Source: an uncultured Eubacteriales bacterium
GTDB taxonomy: Bacteria > Bacillota_A > Clostridia > Oscillospirales > Oscillospiraceae
Direction of reading: 5' to 3'
Length of the DNA stretch: 5,024 nucleotides
Assembly (NCBI GenBank): GCA_949739085.1
Contig: CATIYU010000082.1
Coordinates: 1-5,024 of the forward strand
The translations under genes were made by a program, and so were the position numbers. How positions within the stretch are numbered: the first letter of the stretch is position 1; each line of letters begins with the position of its first letter. Of the stretch, positions 1 through 4,720 are shown piece by piece. The notes beneath the pieces are model-generated. The model was not told the DNA's origin. It saw only the letters and a program-made list of their open reading frames with translations, and searched no databases.

Positions 1-366
1 CATGGCCATGGTGCCGCTCTCCCGCAGGATGCCCAGCAGCAGGTGCTCCGTGCCCACGTAGCCGCTGCCGCCCCGGCTGGACTCCCCTACGGCGTTTTCG
101 ATCACCCGCTTGGCACGGGGGGTCAGGCCCTGGGGCGGGGCCAGGCCCGGCAGGCCCTCCCCGACGACCCGCGCGATGACGTCCCGGGCCCGCGCCTGGG
201 TCACCGCCTGCTCCGCCAGGCACCGGTGGGCGGCCCCCGCCTCCTCCCCCAGCAGGCCCAGCAGCAGGTGCTCGCTGCCTACGTAGCTGTGACCCAGCTC
301 CTCCGCCGCCGTATGGGCCAGCCGCAGGGCGTTCCGCGCTCTGGGCGTAAATTGATTTTCAAACAT
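1..366 (-). CDS. clpC: ClpC-type AAA+ ATPase, N-terminal part (partial, cut by window edge)
   Basis: This is the first 122 residues of a Clp/Hsp100 ATPase; the rest lies beyond the left edge. The visible part is a double Clp N-domain. It starts MFENQFTPRARNAL, and the two repeats are marked by SYVGSEHLLLGLL (about residues 27-39) and GYVGTEHLLLGIL (about residues 102-114), with LTPRAKRVIE opening the second repeat. In ClpC this domain binds adaptors and substrates for unfolding and delivery to the ClpP protease in the cytoplasm. The start ATG (364-366) is preceded by GAGG (378-381) and a G-rich run closer in. The N-domain favours ClpC, but ClpA/ClpB-type proteins share it and the Walker motifs and middle domain are out of view, so the symbol is probable rather than proven. 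A terminator separates it from the upstream NYN gene, so it probably has its own promoter, but I found no good -35/-10 pair and no clear CtsR-type heptamer repeat in 367-446. Confidence 0.9.
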   Translation of the reverse strand, partial: MFENQFTPRARNALRLAHTAAEELGHSYVGSEHLLLGLLGEEAGAAHRCLAEQAVTQARARDVIARVVGEGLPGLAPPQGLTPRAKRVIENAVGESSRGGSGYVGTEHLLLGILRESGTMAM

Positions 367-446
367 GGTCCCACCATCCTCAAACTTGTTGCTTGTACCG
401 TTCAGTATTCCCTCTGGCGGGGGTTTTACACATCCTTCCGGGGACG

Positions 447-480
447 AAAAGAGCCGGTCCGCTGCCGCGAACCGGTTCTC
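447..480 (-). terminator. Rho-independent terminator after the NYN gene
   Basis: Read on the minus strand, the hairpin begins five bases after the NYN stop codon. CCGGTTCGC and GCGGACCGG form a nine-pair stem (one G-T pair) with loop GGCA. GAG and CTC extend it at the base, with an AA bulge, and TTTT follows. The T-run is short but the stem is GC-rich. It should end the DUF2284-NYN transcript ahead of clpC. Confidence 0.72.
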
Positions 481-484
481 CTCT

Positions 485-1882
485 CTATTTCTCCGGCAGG
501 CGGATGGACACCGTCCCGTCCTTGCCGATTGTCAGGCGCATGGGCTTGATATATTTGTTATAGAACTGCTGCCGCTCCACGTCCGAGAGCTCCAGGCGGG
601 TGGCCCGGATGGCGTGCTCCATCATGGCGTTGGCGTTGAGCTGGACCGTTTTTTCCAGGTAGCTGTAGATCTCCCGGACCAGGGCGTCGGCCTGTATGTC
701 GCCGCAGTCCCCGGAGTAAAAGTCGTCCAGGTAGCAGTAGGTGATACCGGCGGAATCCATGGTGGCTTTCAGGTCCTCGCCCACGTGCTCCCGCTCCACC
801 ATGACGAGGAACCGGGCGTCCGGCAGGGAGGAGATCAGGCCCCAGTAGTCGGAGTCGCTGGAGACCAGGATAAAGGAGTCCACATTGTTCCGGTAGTACT
901 CCCGGCAGGCCCCCGCCGTAAGGCTGATGTCCACCAGGGATTTCTGCTTTTTCACCCGGTCGATCATGCTGTGTTCCACGGGGCAGCCGGTATAGGCGCT
1001 GAGAATCCGCCAGGCGCTGGCGCTGTGGCTGTCGTCGTAGAGCATCACCTTGGAGACCCGGCTCAGGGTCTCCGGGTCCAGCTCCCGCAGGGCGGCGCAG
1101 AGCTTGTAGGGGTCGGAGTTCTCGCAGTCCACCACAATGACGGCGTTGCGGCTGGACTCCAGGAAGCTGTGGATGGTGACCTTGTTGTGGGGGGCCGCGT
1201 CAGAGACCTTGCTCAGGTCCGTGAAGTCGTCGTTATGCCAGCGGTAGAGGAGGATGGCGAACTTCATGTCGGAGAAAAAGATATTCCCCTCGTTTGTGGG
1301 CTGCCAGTTGATATACATCTGGTAGGGGTAGAGAACCCGGCTTTTCTGGTAGACGGCGGCGGCGGCCTGGACCCCGGCCTCCGTGAGGCCGCCGGGCATT
1401 ACGAACATGTCCCGGAGGTACTCCCACCGGAGCCACAGGGGGAAGAAGTCCCGGCAGTTGTTGATGTGGCCGGACACCAGGCGGTTGATCTCCACCAGGC
1501 ACTCCCAGGGCTGGCAGAAGGTGGTCATGAGGGCGACGCCGTCCGCCTGGAGCTGGACGGCGCACTCCGGCGGCGCGTAGTCTGAGAGGTTCCAGCGGGC
1601 CTTCTGGGGCCGCCCGGGGGGGACGGGCCTGGCCCGGTGCAGCAGCTCCGTGCGCAGAATGCACAGATTCCGTATAATCCGGGCCGGTTTCTGCTCCTCC
1701 AGGAACTGGAAGACCTCCGGGTCCGGCGGTTCGTACTCCTTCTCAAAAATCTCTCTGGGCACCCCCGCCAGATAAGCGGCGCGGGAGATGACGGACTGTT
1801 TTTTGCTAAGCTGGGGAAGGGCCGTCCGGGGCGCGGGACGGCTGTTTAAGCTCCGTGACCGGGCGAATTTGTCTGCGGTCAT
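485..1882 (-). CDS. NYN-domain (PIN-like) putative ribonuclease, 465 aa
   Basis: The C-terminal half carries an NYN domain, the PIN-like nuclease fold (older name DUF88 / LabA-like). AVIVVDCEN (D252, E254) is the first acidic strand, KSLVDISLT (D318) the central acidic site, and FILVSSDSDYWGLI (D343, D345) the last acidic cluster. These match the metal-binding carboxylates of PIN/NYN RNases, so an RNA-cleaving role in the cytoplasm is likely but inferred. Residues 1-240 are a long N-terminal region I do not recognise; it is rich in aromatic residues around 140-215. The C-terminal 65 residues look helical and then basic. I chose the ATG at 1880-1882 (MTADKF) because AAAGGAGG ends nine bases before it. 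Open frame continues upstream to an ATG at 2029, but that part is antisense-like filler inside the preceding gene. The first 77 bp overlap the DUF2284 gene in another frame, which suggests coupled translation and a shared transcript. A terminator follows the stop at once. Confidence 0.87.
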   Translation of the reverse strand: MTADKFARSRSLNSRPAPRTALPQLSKKQSVISRAAYLAGVPREIFEKEYEPPDPEVFQFLEEQKPARIIRNLCILRTELLHRARPVPPGRPQKARWNLSDYAPPECAVQLQADGVALMTTFCQPWECLVEINRLVSGHINNCRDFFPLWLRWEYLRDMFVMPGGLTEAGVQAAAAVYQKSRVLYPYQMYINWQPTNEGNIFFSDMKFAILLYRWHNDDFTDLSKVSDAAPHNKVTIHSFLESSRNAVIVVDCENSDPYKLCAALRELDPETLSRVSKVMLYDDSHSASAWRILSAYTGCPVEHSMIDRVKKQKSLVDISLTAGACREYYRNNVDSFILVSSDSDYWGLISSLPDARFLVMVEREHVGEDLKATMDSAGITYCYLDDFYSGDCGDIQADALVREIYSYLEKTVQLNANAMMEHAIRATRLELSDVERQQFYNKYIKPMRLTIGKDGTVSIRLPEK

Positions 1883-2471
1883 ATGGTATCGCCTCCTTTG
1901 GCTGGTATTCTTTGTAGCGGCGTTCATAAAGAACTTCCTTTGGTTGGAAACAGTACATGCTGAAAAAGGCGGTGACGCCGGGGCCGCAGTCGTATTCCAT
2001 GCCGCAGTGCCGGGCCAGCTCCTTGACAAAGATGCAGCAGGCGGACATACAGGAGTAACGCTTGTCCGGAAACCGGCAGGGCCGCCCCTCCACGATGGCG
2101 CAGGGGTCGCACAGGCTGCACCCGCTGGCCCCGATCATCATACCCGGTTCCTCCGCCGCGTCGATCAGCCGCCGGGTAAGGCGGTTGTGCGTGGCCTTGG
2201 CGGGGGCGGTCTGGGCGCTGTCCAGGGGGTCCTCAATGTCCCACATGGTCTGCATGACCAAGGCCCGCCGCCAGTGCAGCACCTGGCGGCGCATATCCTT
2301 CACCGTGCCGCAGGCGGGGGGGCAGGTATAGTTCACTCCGTACTTCCCGCACACGTTCTCCTCGCAGAGGGCGCGGAACTCGGGGACGAAGACAATGTTT
2401 TCTGTGTTCACAAAGGCGGCGTTGGCAAAGCCGATCCTCAGCGCGGTTTCCAGCAGTCTGAACTCGTCCAT
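1806..2471 (-). CDS. DUF2284 family Cys-rich putative metal-binding protein, 221 aa
   Basis: Cysteines are spaced as in the DUF2284 family of predicted metal-binding proteins. The first cluster is CEENVCGKYGVNYTCPPACG (C36, C41, C50, C54). The second is GCSLCDPCAIVEGRPC with SCMSACC (C118, C121, C124, C132, C141, C145, C146). GVTAFFSMYCF (residues 165-175) looks like the usual C-terminal signature. The spacing suggests one or more Fe-S clusters or other metal sites in a soluble protein; no enzymatic activity is established for the family. The start ATG (2469-2471) has GGGGAGG seven bases upstream and its own promoter further up. About 45 residues (177-221) extend past the signature, and their coding sequence contains the Shine-Dalgarno and first 77 bp of the NYN gene. 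That tail looks secondarily acquired (inference). The gene is first in a two-gene unit with NYN. Confidence 0.85.
   Translation of the reverse strand: MDEFRLLETALRIGFANAAFVNTENIVFVPEFRALCEENVCGKYGVNYTCPPACGTVKDMRRQVLHWRRALVMQTMWDIEDPLDSAQTAPAKATHNRLTRRLIDAAEEPGMMIGASGCSLCDPCAIVEGRPCRFPDKRYSCMSACCIFVKELARHCGMEYDCGPGVTAFFSMYCFQPKEVLYERRYKEYQPKEAIPYDRRQIRPVTELKQPSRAPDGPSPA
1883..1899 (-). promoter_or_regulatory. Strong ribosome binding site inside DUF2284 that fixes the NYN start
   Basis: On the minus strand AAAGGAGG is followed by nine bases and then ATG at 1882. It matches the anti-Shine-Dalgarno almost fully and lies inside the DUF2284 reading frame, where the same bases encode part of QPKEAIP. 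It is the main reason for choosing 1882 as the NYN start. Confidence 0.8.
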
Positions 2472-2503
2472 GGATTTTCCTCCCCATGTACTGCAAGTTA
2501 TCC

Positions 2504-2532
2504 AGTATACACTATTTTGGCCACTTTGGCCA
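2504..2532 (-). promoter_or_regulatory. Sigma-A-type promoter for DUF2284-NYN with a dyad over the -35 box
   Basis: On the minus strand the -10 box is TATACT (2504-2509) and the -35 box is TGGCCA (2527-2532, 4 of 6 match to TTGACA), separated by exactly 17 bp. The start of transcription would fall near 2497, some 25 bases before the DUF2284 ATG. It sits in an AT-rich gap between the radical SAM stop (2560) and DUF2284 (2471), so DUF2284 need not depend on read-through. Confidence 0.65.
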
Positions 2533-2538
2533 GAAAAA
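2515..2538. promoter_or_regulatory. Putative operator: TGGCCA-3-TGGCCA dyad
   Basis: TGGCCA (2518-2523), CTT, TGGCCA (2527-2532) form a 15-bp near-perfect dyad, flanked by TTTT on one side and AAAAA on the other. One half-site coincides with the -35 box of the DUF2284 promoter and the other lies in the spacer, the usual position for a repressor that blocks RNA polymerase. TGGCCA is self-complementary, so the two copies are equally a direct repeat. No cognate regulator is visible in the window. Confidence 0.45.
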
Positions 2539-2559
2539 TTTTGCTCTGTGGGAAAAAAG

Positions 2560-3429
2560 CTACACGCCCGTCAGGTCAAAGTCCGGCGTATAGCCCGGGT
2601 CCGCCGAGGAGAGCTCCTGGCGGTAGCCCGCCGTGAGGCCCACGTTCTCCAGGTAGGCCAGGGCGGCCCGGTACTCCGCGCCGGTGACCCGGCGGCTGAG
2701 GAGGCCCCGCGCCCCCGGCTGGGGGGTGTACTGGGCCATCAGGGAAAAGGGGACCCCGCCGGGCGGGAAAGCGTCCGCCACCCAGTCCATAACCGCCTTG
2801 GCGTTCTCCAGGCCGCCGGGCAGCAGCAGGTGCCGGATGATGACCCCCCGCTGGATGAGCCCGTCCCGCAGCGCCGGGCCGCCGGTCTGGCGGTACATCT
2901 CCCGGATGGCGGCGGCGGCGGTCTCGAAGTAGTCCGGCGCGCCGCTGTAGCGGGCGGCCAGGGCGTTGTCCCCGTACTTGAGGTCCGGCAGCCACACCTG
3001 GACCAGGCCCTCCAGGCTCCGCAGGGTCTCCACCCGCTCATACCCCCCGGTGTTCCACACCACCGGCGCGGGCAGGGGCTCTGCCAGGGCCTCCCGGATG
3101 GCCGGGACGTAGGGGGTGGGGCTGACGAGGTTGATGTTGTGGGCCCCCTGGCGGAGCAGGTCCTCAAAGATCTCCCGCAGGCGGGCGGGGGAGACGGGCC
3201 TGCCCCGGCGCTCCCGGCTGATGGCCCCGTTCTGGCAGAACACGCAGCCCAGCACGCACCCGGAGAAGAACACCGCTCCGCTGCCCCGCGTCCCGCTGAC
3301 GCAGGGCTCCTCCCAGTGGTGCAGGGCGGCCCGGGCCACCACCGGCAGGGCGGGCATGGCGCAGAACCCCCGCCCCTCCTCCGCCGTGCGCGCCGCGCCG
3401 CACTGGCGGGGGCACAGCCTGCAAATCAT
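2560..3429 (-). CDS. Radical SAM protein, PflX-like (pyruvate formate-lyase activase homologue), 289 aa
   Basis: The motif CVLGCVFCQN (C58, C62, C65) is the CxxxCxxC site that binds a [4Fe-4S] cluster and S-adenosylmethionine in radical SAM enzymes. Upstream, MICRLCPRQCG (C3, C6, C10) with GFCAM (C23) is the extra N-terminal Cys cluster seen in the PflX group (COG1313) of activase homologues. Other family-like stretches are NINLVSPTPYVPAI, VVWNTGGYE, WLPDLKYGDN and RHLLLPGG. Length fits the family (about 290). The substrate is unknown; members are often annotated as pyruvate formate-lyase activases, but no glycyl radical enzyme lies in view, so I do not assign pflA. The ATG (3427-3429) overlaps the stop of the upstream gene as ATGA and has no well-placed Shine-Dalgarno, so it is probably translated by coupling. 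No clear terminator hairpin was seen after the stop; T-runs follow without a stem. Confidence 0.88.
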   Translation of the reverse strand: MICRLCPRQCGAARTAEEGRGFCAMPALPVVARAALHHWEEPCVSGTRGSGAVFFSGCVLGCVFCQNGAISRERRGRPVSPARLREIFEDLLRQGAHNINLVSPTPYVPAIREALAEPLPAPVVWNTGGYERVETLRSLEGLVQVWLPDLKYGDNALAARYSGAPDYFETAAAAIREMYRQTGGPALRDGLIQRGVIIRHLLLPGGLENAKAVMDWVADAFPPGGVPFSLMAQYTPQPGARGLLSRRVTGAEYRAALAYLENVGLTAGYRQELSSADPGYTPDFDLTGV

Positions 3430-3941
3430 GTCTCCGCGCCGCCGCTCTCCGGCTCTCCGGCCTCCGGGGTCTCCACGGTCCTGGCGGTTTTGTCCTCATC
3501 CGTTAGGGCGCTCTTCCACTGTTTGGGCTTCCGCTTGGGCCTGCGGGACGCCATGGCCAGCTTGAACCCGGTGGGGTCGCGCTCCAGGAGGTAACGCTCG
3601 TCCTCGGGGGGCACCTTGTCCCCACGGGCAATCCGGGCGGCGATTTTCTGGCACGTTCGCATGGAGGCCATGTGCTTGCCCAGGCCGTCCCAATCCCAGT
3701 CCCGGGAGAGGGGGGTCTCCGCGGCCCGCCGGATTTGCTCCAGGCTCATCTGGCTCTGGGCCTCCAGCCGGGCGGCGGCCTGCCGGGAGAGGGTGAGGCG
3801 GTCCGTCCGCTCCGGGACGGCTGGCCGCTCCGCCGCCAGCTTCTCCGCGCTGGCCTTGCGTCCGGCGTGGACTCCGCGTCCGGCGTGGACTCCGCGTCCA
3901 TCTGAGACTGCGCGTCCGCCCTGGCGGTTTGTAATCTCCAA
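3426..3941 (-). CDS. Basic hypothetical protein with TTG start, 171 aa
   Basis: I do not recognise a named family. The core (about residues 45-150) looks real and mostly helical: SLEQIRRAAETPLSRD, GKHMASMRTCQKIAARIARG, PPEDERYLLERDPTGFKLAM, then a basic patch SRRPKRKPKQWKS and an acidic tail. The basic patch may bind nucleic acid (inference only). It has no signal peptide or membrane segment. The start is TTG (3939-3941), chosen because AAAGGAGG (3950-3957) sits eight bases upstream and no ATG is suitably placed. Near the N-terminus GRGVHA occurs twice because of an 18-bp tandem duplication. A strong promoter and a 17-codon ORF in the same frame lie upstream, separated only by a TGA. It overlaps the radical SAM start by ATGA, so the two form an operon, though no functional link is evident. 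Confidence 0.75.
   Translation of the reverse strand: MEITNRQGGRAVSDGRGVHAGRGVHAGRKASAEKLAAERPAVPERTDRLTLSRQAAARLEAQSQMSLEQIRRAAETPLSRDWDWDGLGKHMASMRTCQKIAARIARGDKVPPEDERYLLERDPTGFKLAMASRRPKRKPKQWKSALTDEDKTARTVETPEAGEPESGGAET
3861..3896. repeat. 18-bp tandem duplication inside the hypothetical gene
   Basis: The unit TCCGGCGTGGACTCCGCG occurs twice in a row without mismatch (3861-3878 and 3879-3896). It keeps the frame and gives the doubled GRGVHA peptide. Less similar GCGTCC-type bases continue on both sides. Exact identity suggests recent slippage; it may vary in copy number between strains. Confidence 0.9.
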
Positions 3942-3957
3942 ATCCGCCGCCTCCTTT
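3942..3957 (-). promoter_or_regulatory. Ribosome binding site deciding the TTG start
   Basis: On the minus strand AAAGGAGG (3950-3957) is followed by eight bases and TTG. The site overlaps the TGA stop (3957-3959) of the upstream 17-codon ORF by one base, so ribosomes ending the small ORF would stop right on this site. Confidence 0.7.
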
Positions 3958-4010
3958 CAGGTCCGCTCTCCGGGGCCCAGGAAGCGGTTCAGCGCTGTCA
4001 GGCGGTCCAT
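3957..4010 (-). CDS. 17-aa leader ORF upstream of the hypothetical gene
   Basis: The peptide MDRLTALNRFLGPGERT starts at ATG 4008-4010, with GGGGAGG (4019-4025) eight bases upstream, and ends at TGA 3957-3959. It lies just inside the transcript expected from the promoter at 4051-4079, so it would be the first translated ORF. Its frame is the same as that of the 171-aa gene, with only the TGA and five sense codons between stop and TTG. It may be a leader peptide that couples translation, or the original N-terminus of the larger protein cut off by a nonsense change. No run of a single amino acid's codons was seen that would suggest classical attenuation. Confidence 0.45.
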   Translation of the reverse strand: MDRLTALNRFLGPGERT

Positions 4011-4050
4011 GCCAGCGGCCTCCCCGGAAGAGCGGGAATCTCCGCCCCCT

Positions 4051-4079
4051 ATTATACCGGATTTTTCATCAGATTTCAA
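4051..4079 (-). promoter_or_regulatory. Strong sigma-A-type promoter for the leftward operon
   Basis: On the minus strand the -35 box is TTGAAA (4074-4079) and the -10 box is a perfect TATAAT (4051-4056), 17 bp apart. Transcription would begin near 4044, giving an untranslated leader of about 34 bases before the ATG of the 17-codon ORF. It should drive the leader ORF, the TTG-started gene and the radical SAM gene. Confidence 0.85.
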
Positions 4080-4123
4080 GGCCCAGCCTGGCCTGTCTCC
4101 ATATTTGGCGGGAAAGGGCGGAA

Positions 4124-4145
4124 AGTTGCACGGGGCAGTGCAACT
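4124..4145. repeat. Perfect 8-bp inverted repeat, possible operator
   Basis: AGTTGCAC (4124-4131) and GTGCAACT (4138-4145) are exact reverse complements around a six-base centre, GGGGCA. It lies about 45 bp upstream of the leftward -35 box and 58 bp before the DUF6291 start. It lacks a following T-run, so a protein-binding site is more likely than a terminator. The bound protein is unknown. Confidence 0.55.
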
Positions 4146-4203
4146 ATGGCCGGTTTTTCCCCGTATATGTAGGGAATTTTTACAGGGAAAGGTTGGGAGA
4201 GGA

Positions 4204-4464
4204 ATGGCGGAGAAGCGGGAGTACGTCAAATTGTGGGCCAGCTACGAGAGCTACTTCGAGCCGTACAGCGACGCGGAGGTGGGGCGGCTGGTGCGGGCGA
4301 TGCTGCGGTACAAGTCGTCCGGGGAGCGCCCGGAGTTCAGCGGGAGCGAGCGGTACGTCTGGCCAGCCATCCGGCGGGACATCGACGAGGCTTCCGCCGC
4401 TCAGGAGCTGGCGGCGGAGACGGCCCGGGAAAACGGCAGGAAGGGCGGGCGGCCCAGACGGTGA
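4204..4464 (+). CDS. DUF6291-like phage protein, 86 aa
   Basis: REYVKLWASYESYFEPYSDAE followed by VGRLVRAMLRYKSSGE, PEFSGSERYVWPAIRRDID and ENGRKGGRPRR matches my recollection of the DUF6291 family, found in prophages and mobile elements of Clostridia next to replication genes. Its function is unknown; the basic ENGRKGGRP tail resembles DNA-binding tails. The ATG at 4204 is preceded by a purine-rich GGTTGGGAGAGGA that serves as a poor, closely spaced binding site. The frame is open well upstream, but that part has no family similarity and crosses the promoter region, so the ATG next to the conserved start is preferred. The protein stops at TGA 4462-4464 just after GGRP. Relatives, as I recall them, often carry a longer K/D- or Q/G-rich tail, and such a tail is encoded just downstream, so the gene may be shortened by a nonsense or frameshift change. 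Confidence 0.78.
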   Translation: MAEKREYVKLWASYESYFEPYSDAEVGRLVRAMLRYKSSGERPEFSGSERYVWPAIRRDIDEASAAQELAAETARENGRKGGRPRR

Positions 4465-4472
4465 CAAAACCC

Positions 4473-4493
4473 AAAAAACCGGACGGGTTTTTT
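4473..4493 (+). terminator. Possible weak hairpin terminator after DUF6291
   Basis: AAAAAACC and GGTTTTTT pair perfectly over eight bases around loop GGACG, and the 3' arm itself is a run of six T. It lies eight bases after the DUF6291 stop. The stem has only two G-C pairs. AAAACCC (4466-4472) with GGGTTTT (4485-4491) could form a competing stem, so termination here is uncertain. Confidence 0.3.
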
Positions 4494-4510
4494 CAGAACC
4501 CAGAAAAGCT

Positions 4511-4720
4511 ATGGACAAGGACAAGGACAAGGACATGGCCAAGGACAGGGACATGGTCAAAGCCTATCCCTATACGCACAGCAAAAAAAGAAATAGATAT
4601 CTATACGGAGGACGGAGGAGGAAACGTCTACCGGAGAATGGGGGTAGACGAAGAGGGGCGGACCCAACCGGGCAAGCCGGGGGTATGCCGCCGCCGCCGT
4701 CTGGAGAGGAGAGCGGATGA
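4511..4720 (+). CDS. Doubtful small ORF with KD-repeat N-terminus, 69 aa
   Basis: An ORF from ATG 4511 reads MDKDKDKDMAKDRDMVKAYP, then a basic region and GGMPPPPSGEESG, ending at TGA 4718-4720. It lacks a recognisable ribosome binding site. It ends with an ATGA overlap onto the helicase-loader start, which favours a coding role. It may instead be the displaced tail of the DUF6291 protein after a one-base shift near 4450-4465. The charged repeat has no known function. Confidence 0.25.
   Translation: MDKDKDKDMAKDRDMVKAYPYTHSKKRNRYLYGGRRRKRLPENGGRRRGADPTGQAGGMPPPPSGEESG
4514..4561. repeat. Hexanucleotide tandem repeat (GACAAG-type, eight units)
   Basis: Three exact GACAAG units (4514-4531) are followed by GACATG, GCCAAG, GACAGG, GACATG and GTCAAA. 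Six-base units keep every frame open: they read as KD, GQ or TR dipeptides on the plus strand and as a leucine-serine run on the minus strand. Copy number is likely to vary by slippage without shifting the frame. Confidence 0.88.

Larger units (their letters stand above)
4011..4203. other. Intergenic region between divergent transcription units
   Basis: This 193-bp gap is more AT-rich than its neighbours and holds the leftward promoter (4051-4079), the Shine-Dalgarno of the leader ORF (4019-4025) and an inverted repeat (4124-4145). To the right of the repeat, TTCCC and GGGAA flank a TATATGTA stretch (about 4158-4176), but I found no convincing rightward -35/-10 pair for the DUF6291 gene. It is the most likely place for the boundary between the chromosomal genes on the left and the phage-like genes on the right. 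No integrase or long direct repeat marks an attachment site. Confidence 0.6.
4465..4716. other. Stretch between DUF6291 and the helicase loader without a clear gene
   Basis: These 252 bases are AT-richer and low in complexity. All three plus frames read partly like the tails of DUF6291 proteins. The DUF6291 frame continues past its TGA as QNPKNRTGFF and a GQGQG run, up to TAG at 4594-4596. A second frame gives KTQKTGRVFSEP and a KDKDKD run and stays open to 4720. The third gives TKPKKPDGFFQNPEKL and later KEIDIYTEDGGGNVYRR, ending at 4736. None has a good ribosome binding site at a start codon in the first half. It may be the decayed or frameshifted 3' end of the DUF6291 gene. Confidence 0.5.

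Noticed and set aside
367..446. Promoter or CtsR operator for clpC
   Set aside because: The best -10-like strings (AATACT, TACAAG) have no acceptable -35 box at 16-18 bp, and no GGTCAAA-type heptamer pair is present.
365..1585. Long plus-strand open frame opposite the NYN gene
   Set aside because: It is a compositional shadow of the GC-rich minus-strand gene; its protein is rich in V, G, H and P, has no recognisable motif and lacks a good ribosome binding site.
1883..2029. N-terminal extension of the NYN protein to an ATG at 2029
   Set aside because: The extension lies within DUF2284 coding sequence in another frame, has no ribosome binding site of note, and the AAAGGAGG-ATG at 1882 is far better.
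2538..2560. Terminator after the radical SAM gene
   Set aside because: T-runs are present on the minus strand but no GC-rich stem precedes them.
3861..3896. CRISPR-like repeat
   Set aside because: The two 18-bp units are directly adjacent without spacers and lie inside a coding region; it is a simple tandem duplication.
3616..4203. Upstream extension of the DUF6291 frame
   Set aside because: The open frame is the shadow of the opposite-strand gene and crosses the divergent promoter region; family similarity begins at the ATG at 4204.
3957..4229. 90-codon minus-strand ORF across the intergenic region
   Set aside because: Its upstream part crosses the strong TTGAAA/TATAAT promoter and would start before transcription begins; only the last 17 codons lie in the expected transcript and have a binding site.
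4180..4560. Minus-strand ORF starting with a Leu-Ser run, resembling a signal peptide
   Set aside because: The Leu-Ser run is only the complement of the hexanucleotide repeat and the rest is antisense to DUF6291.
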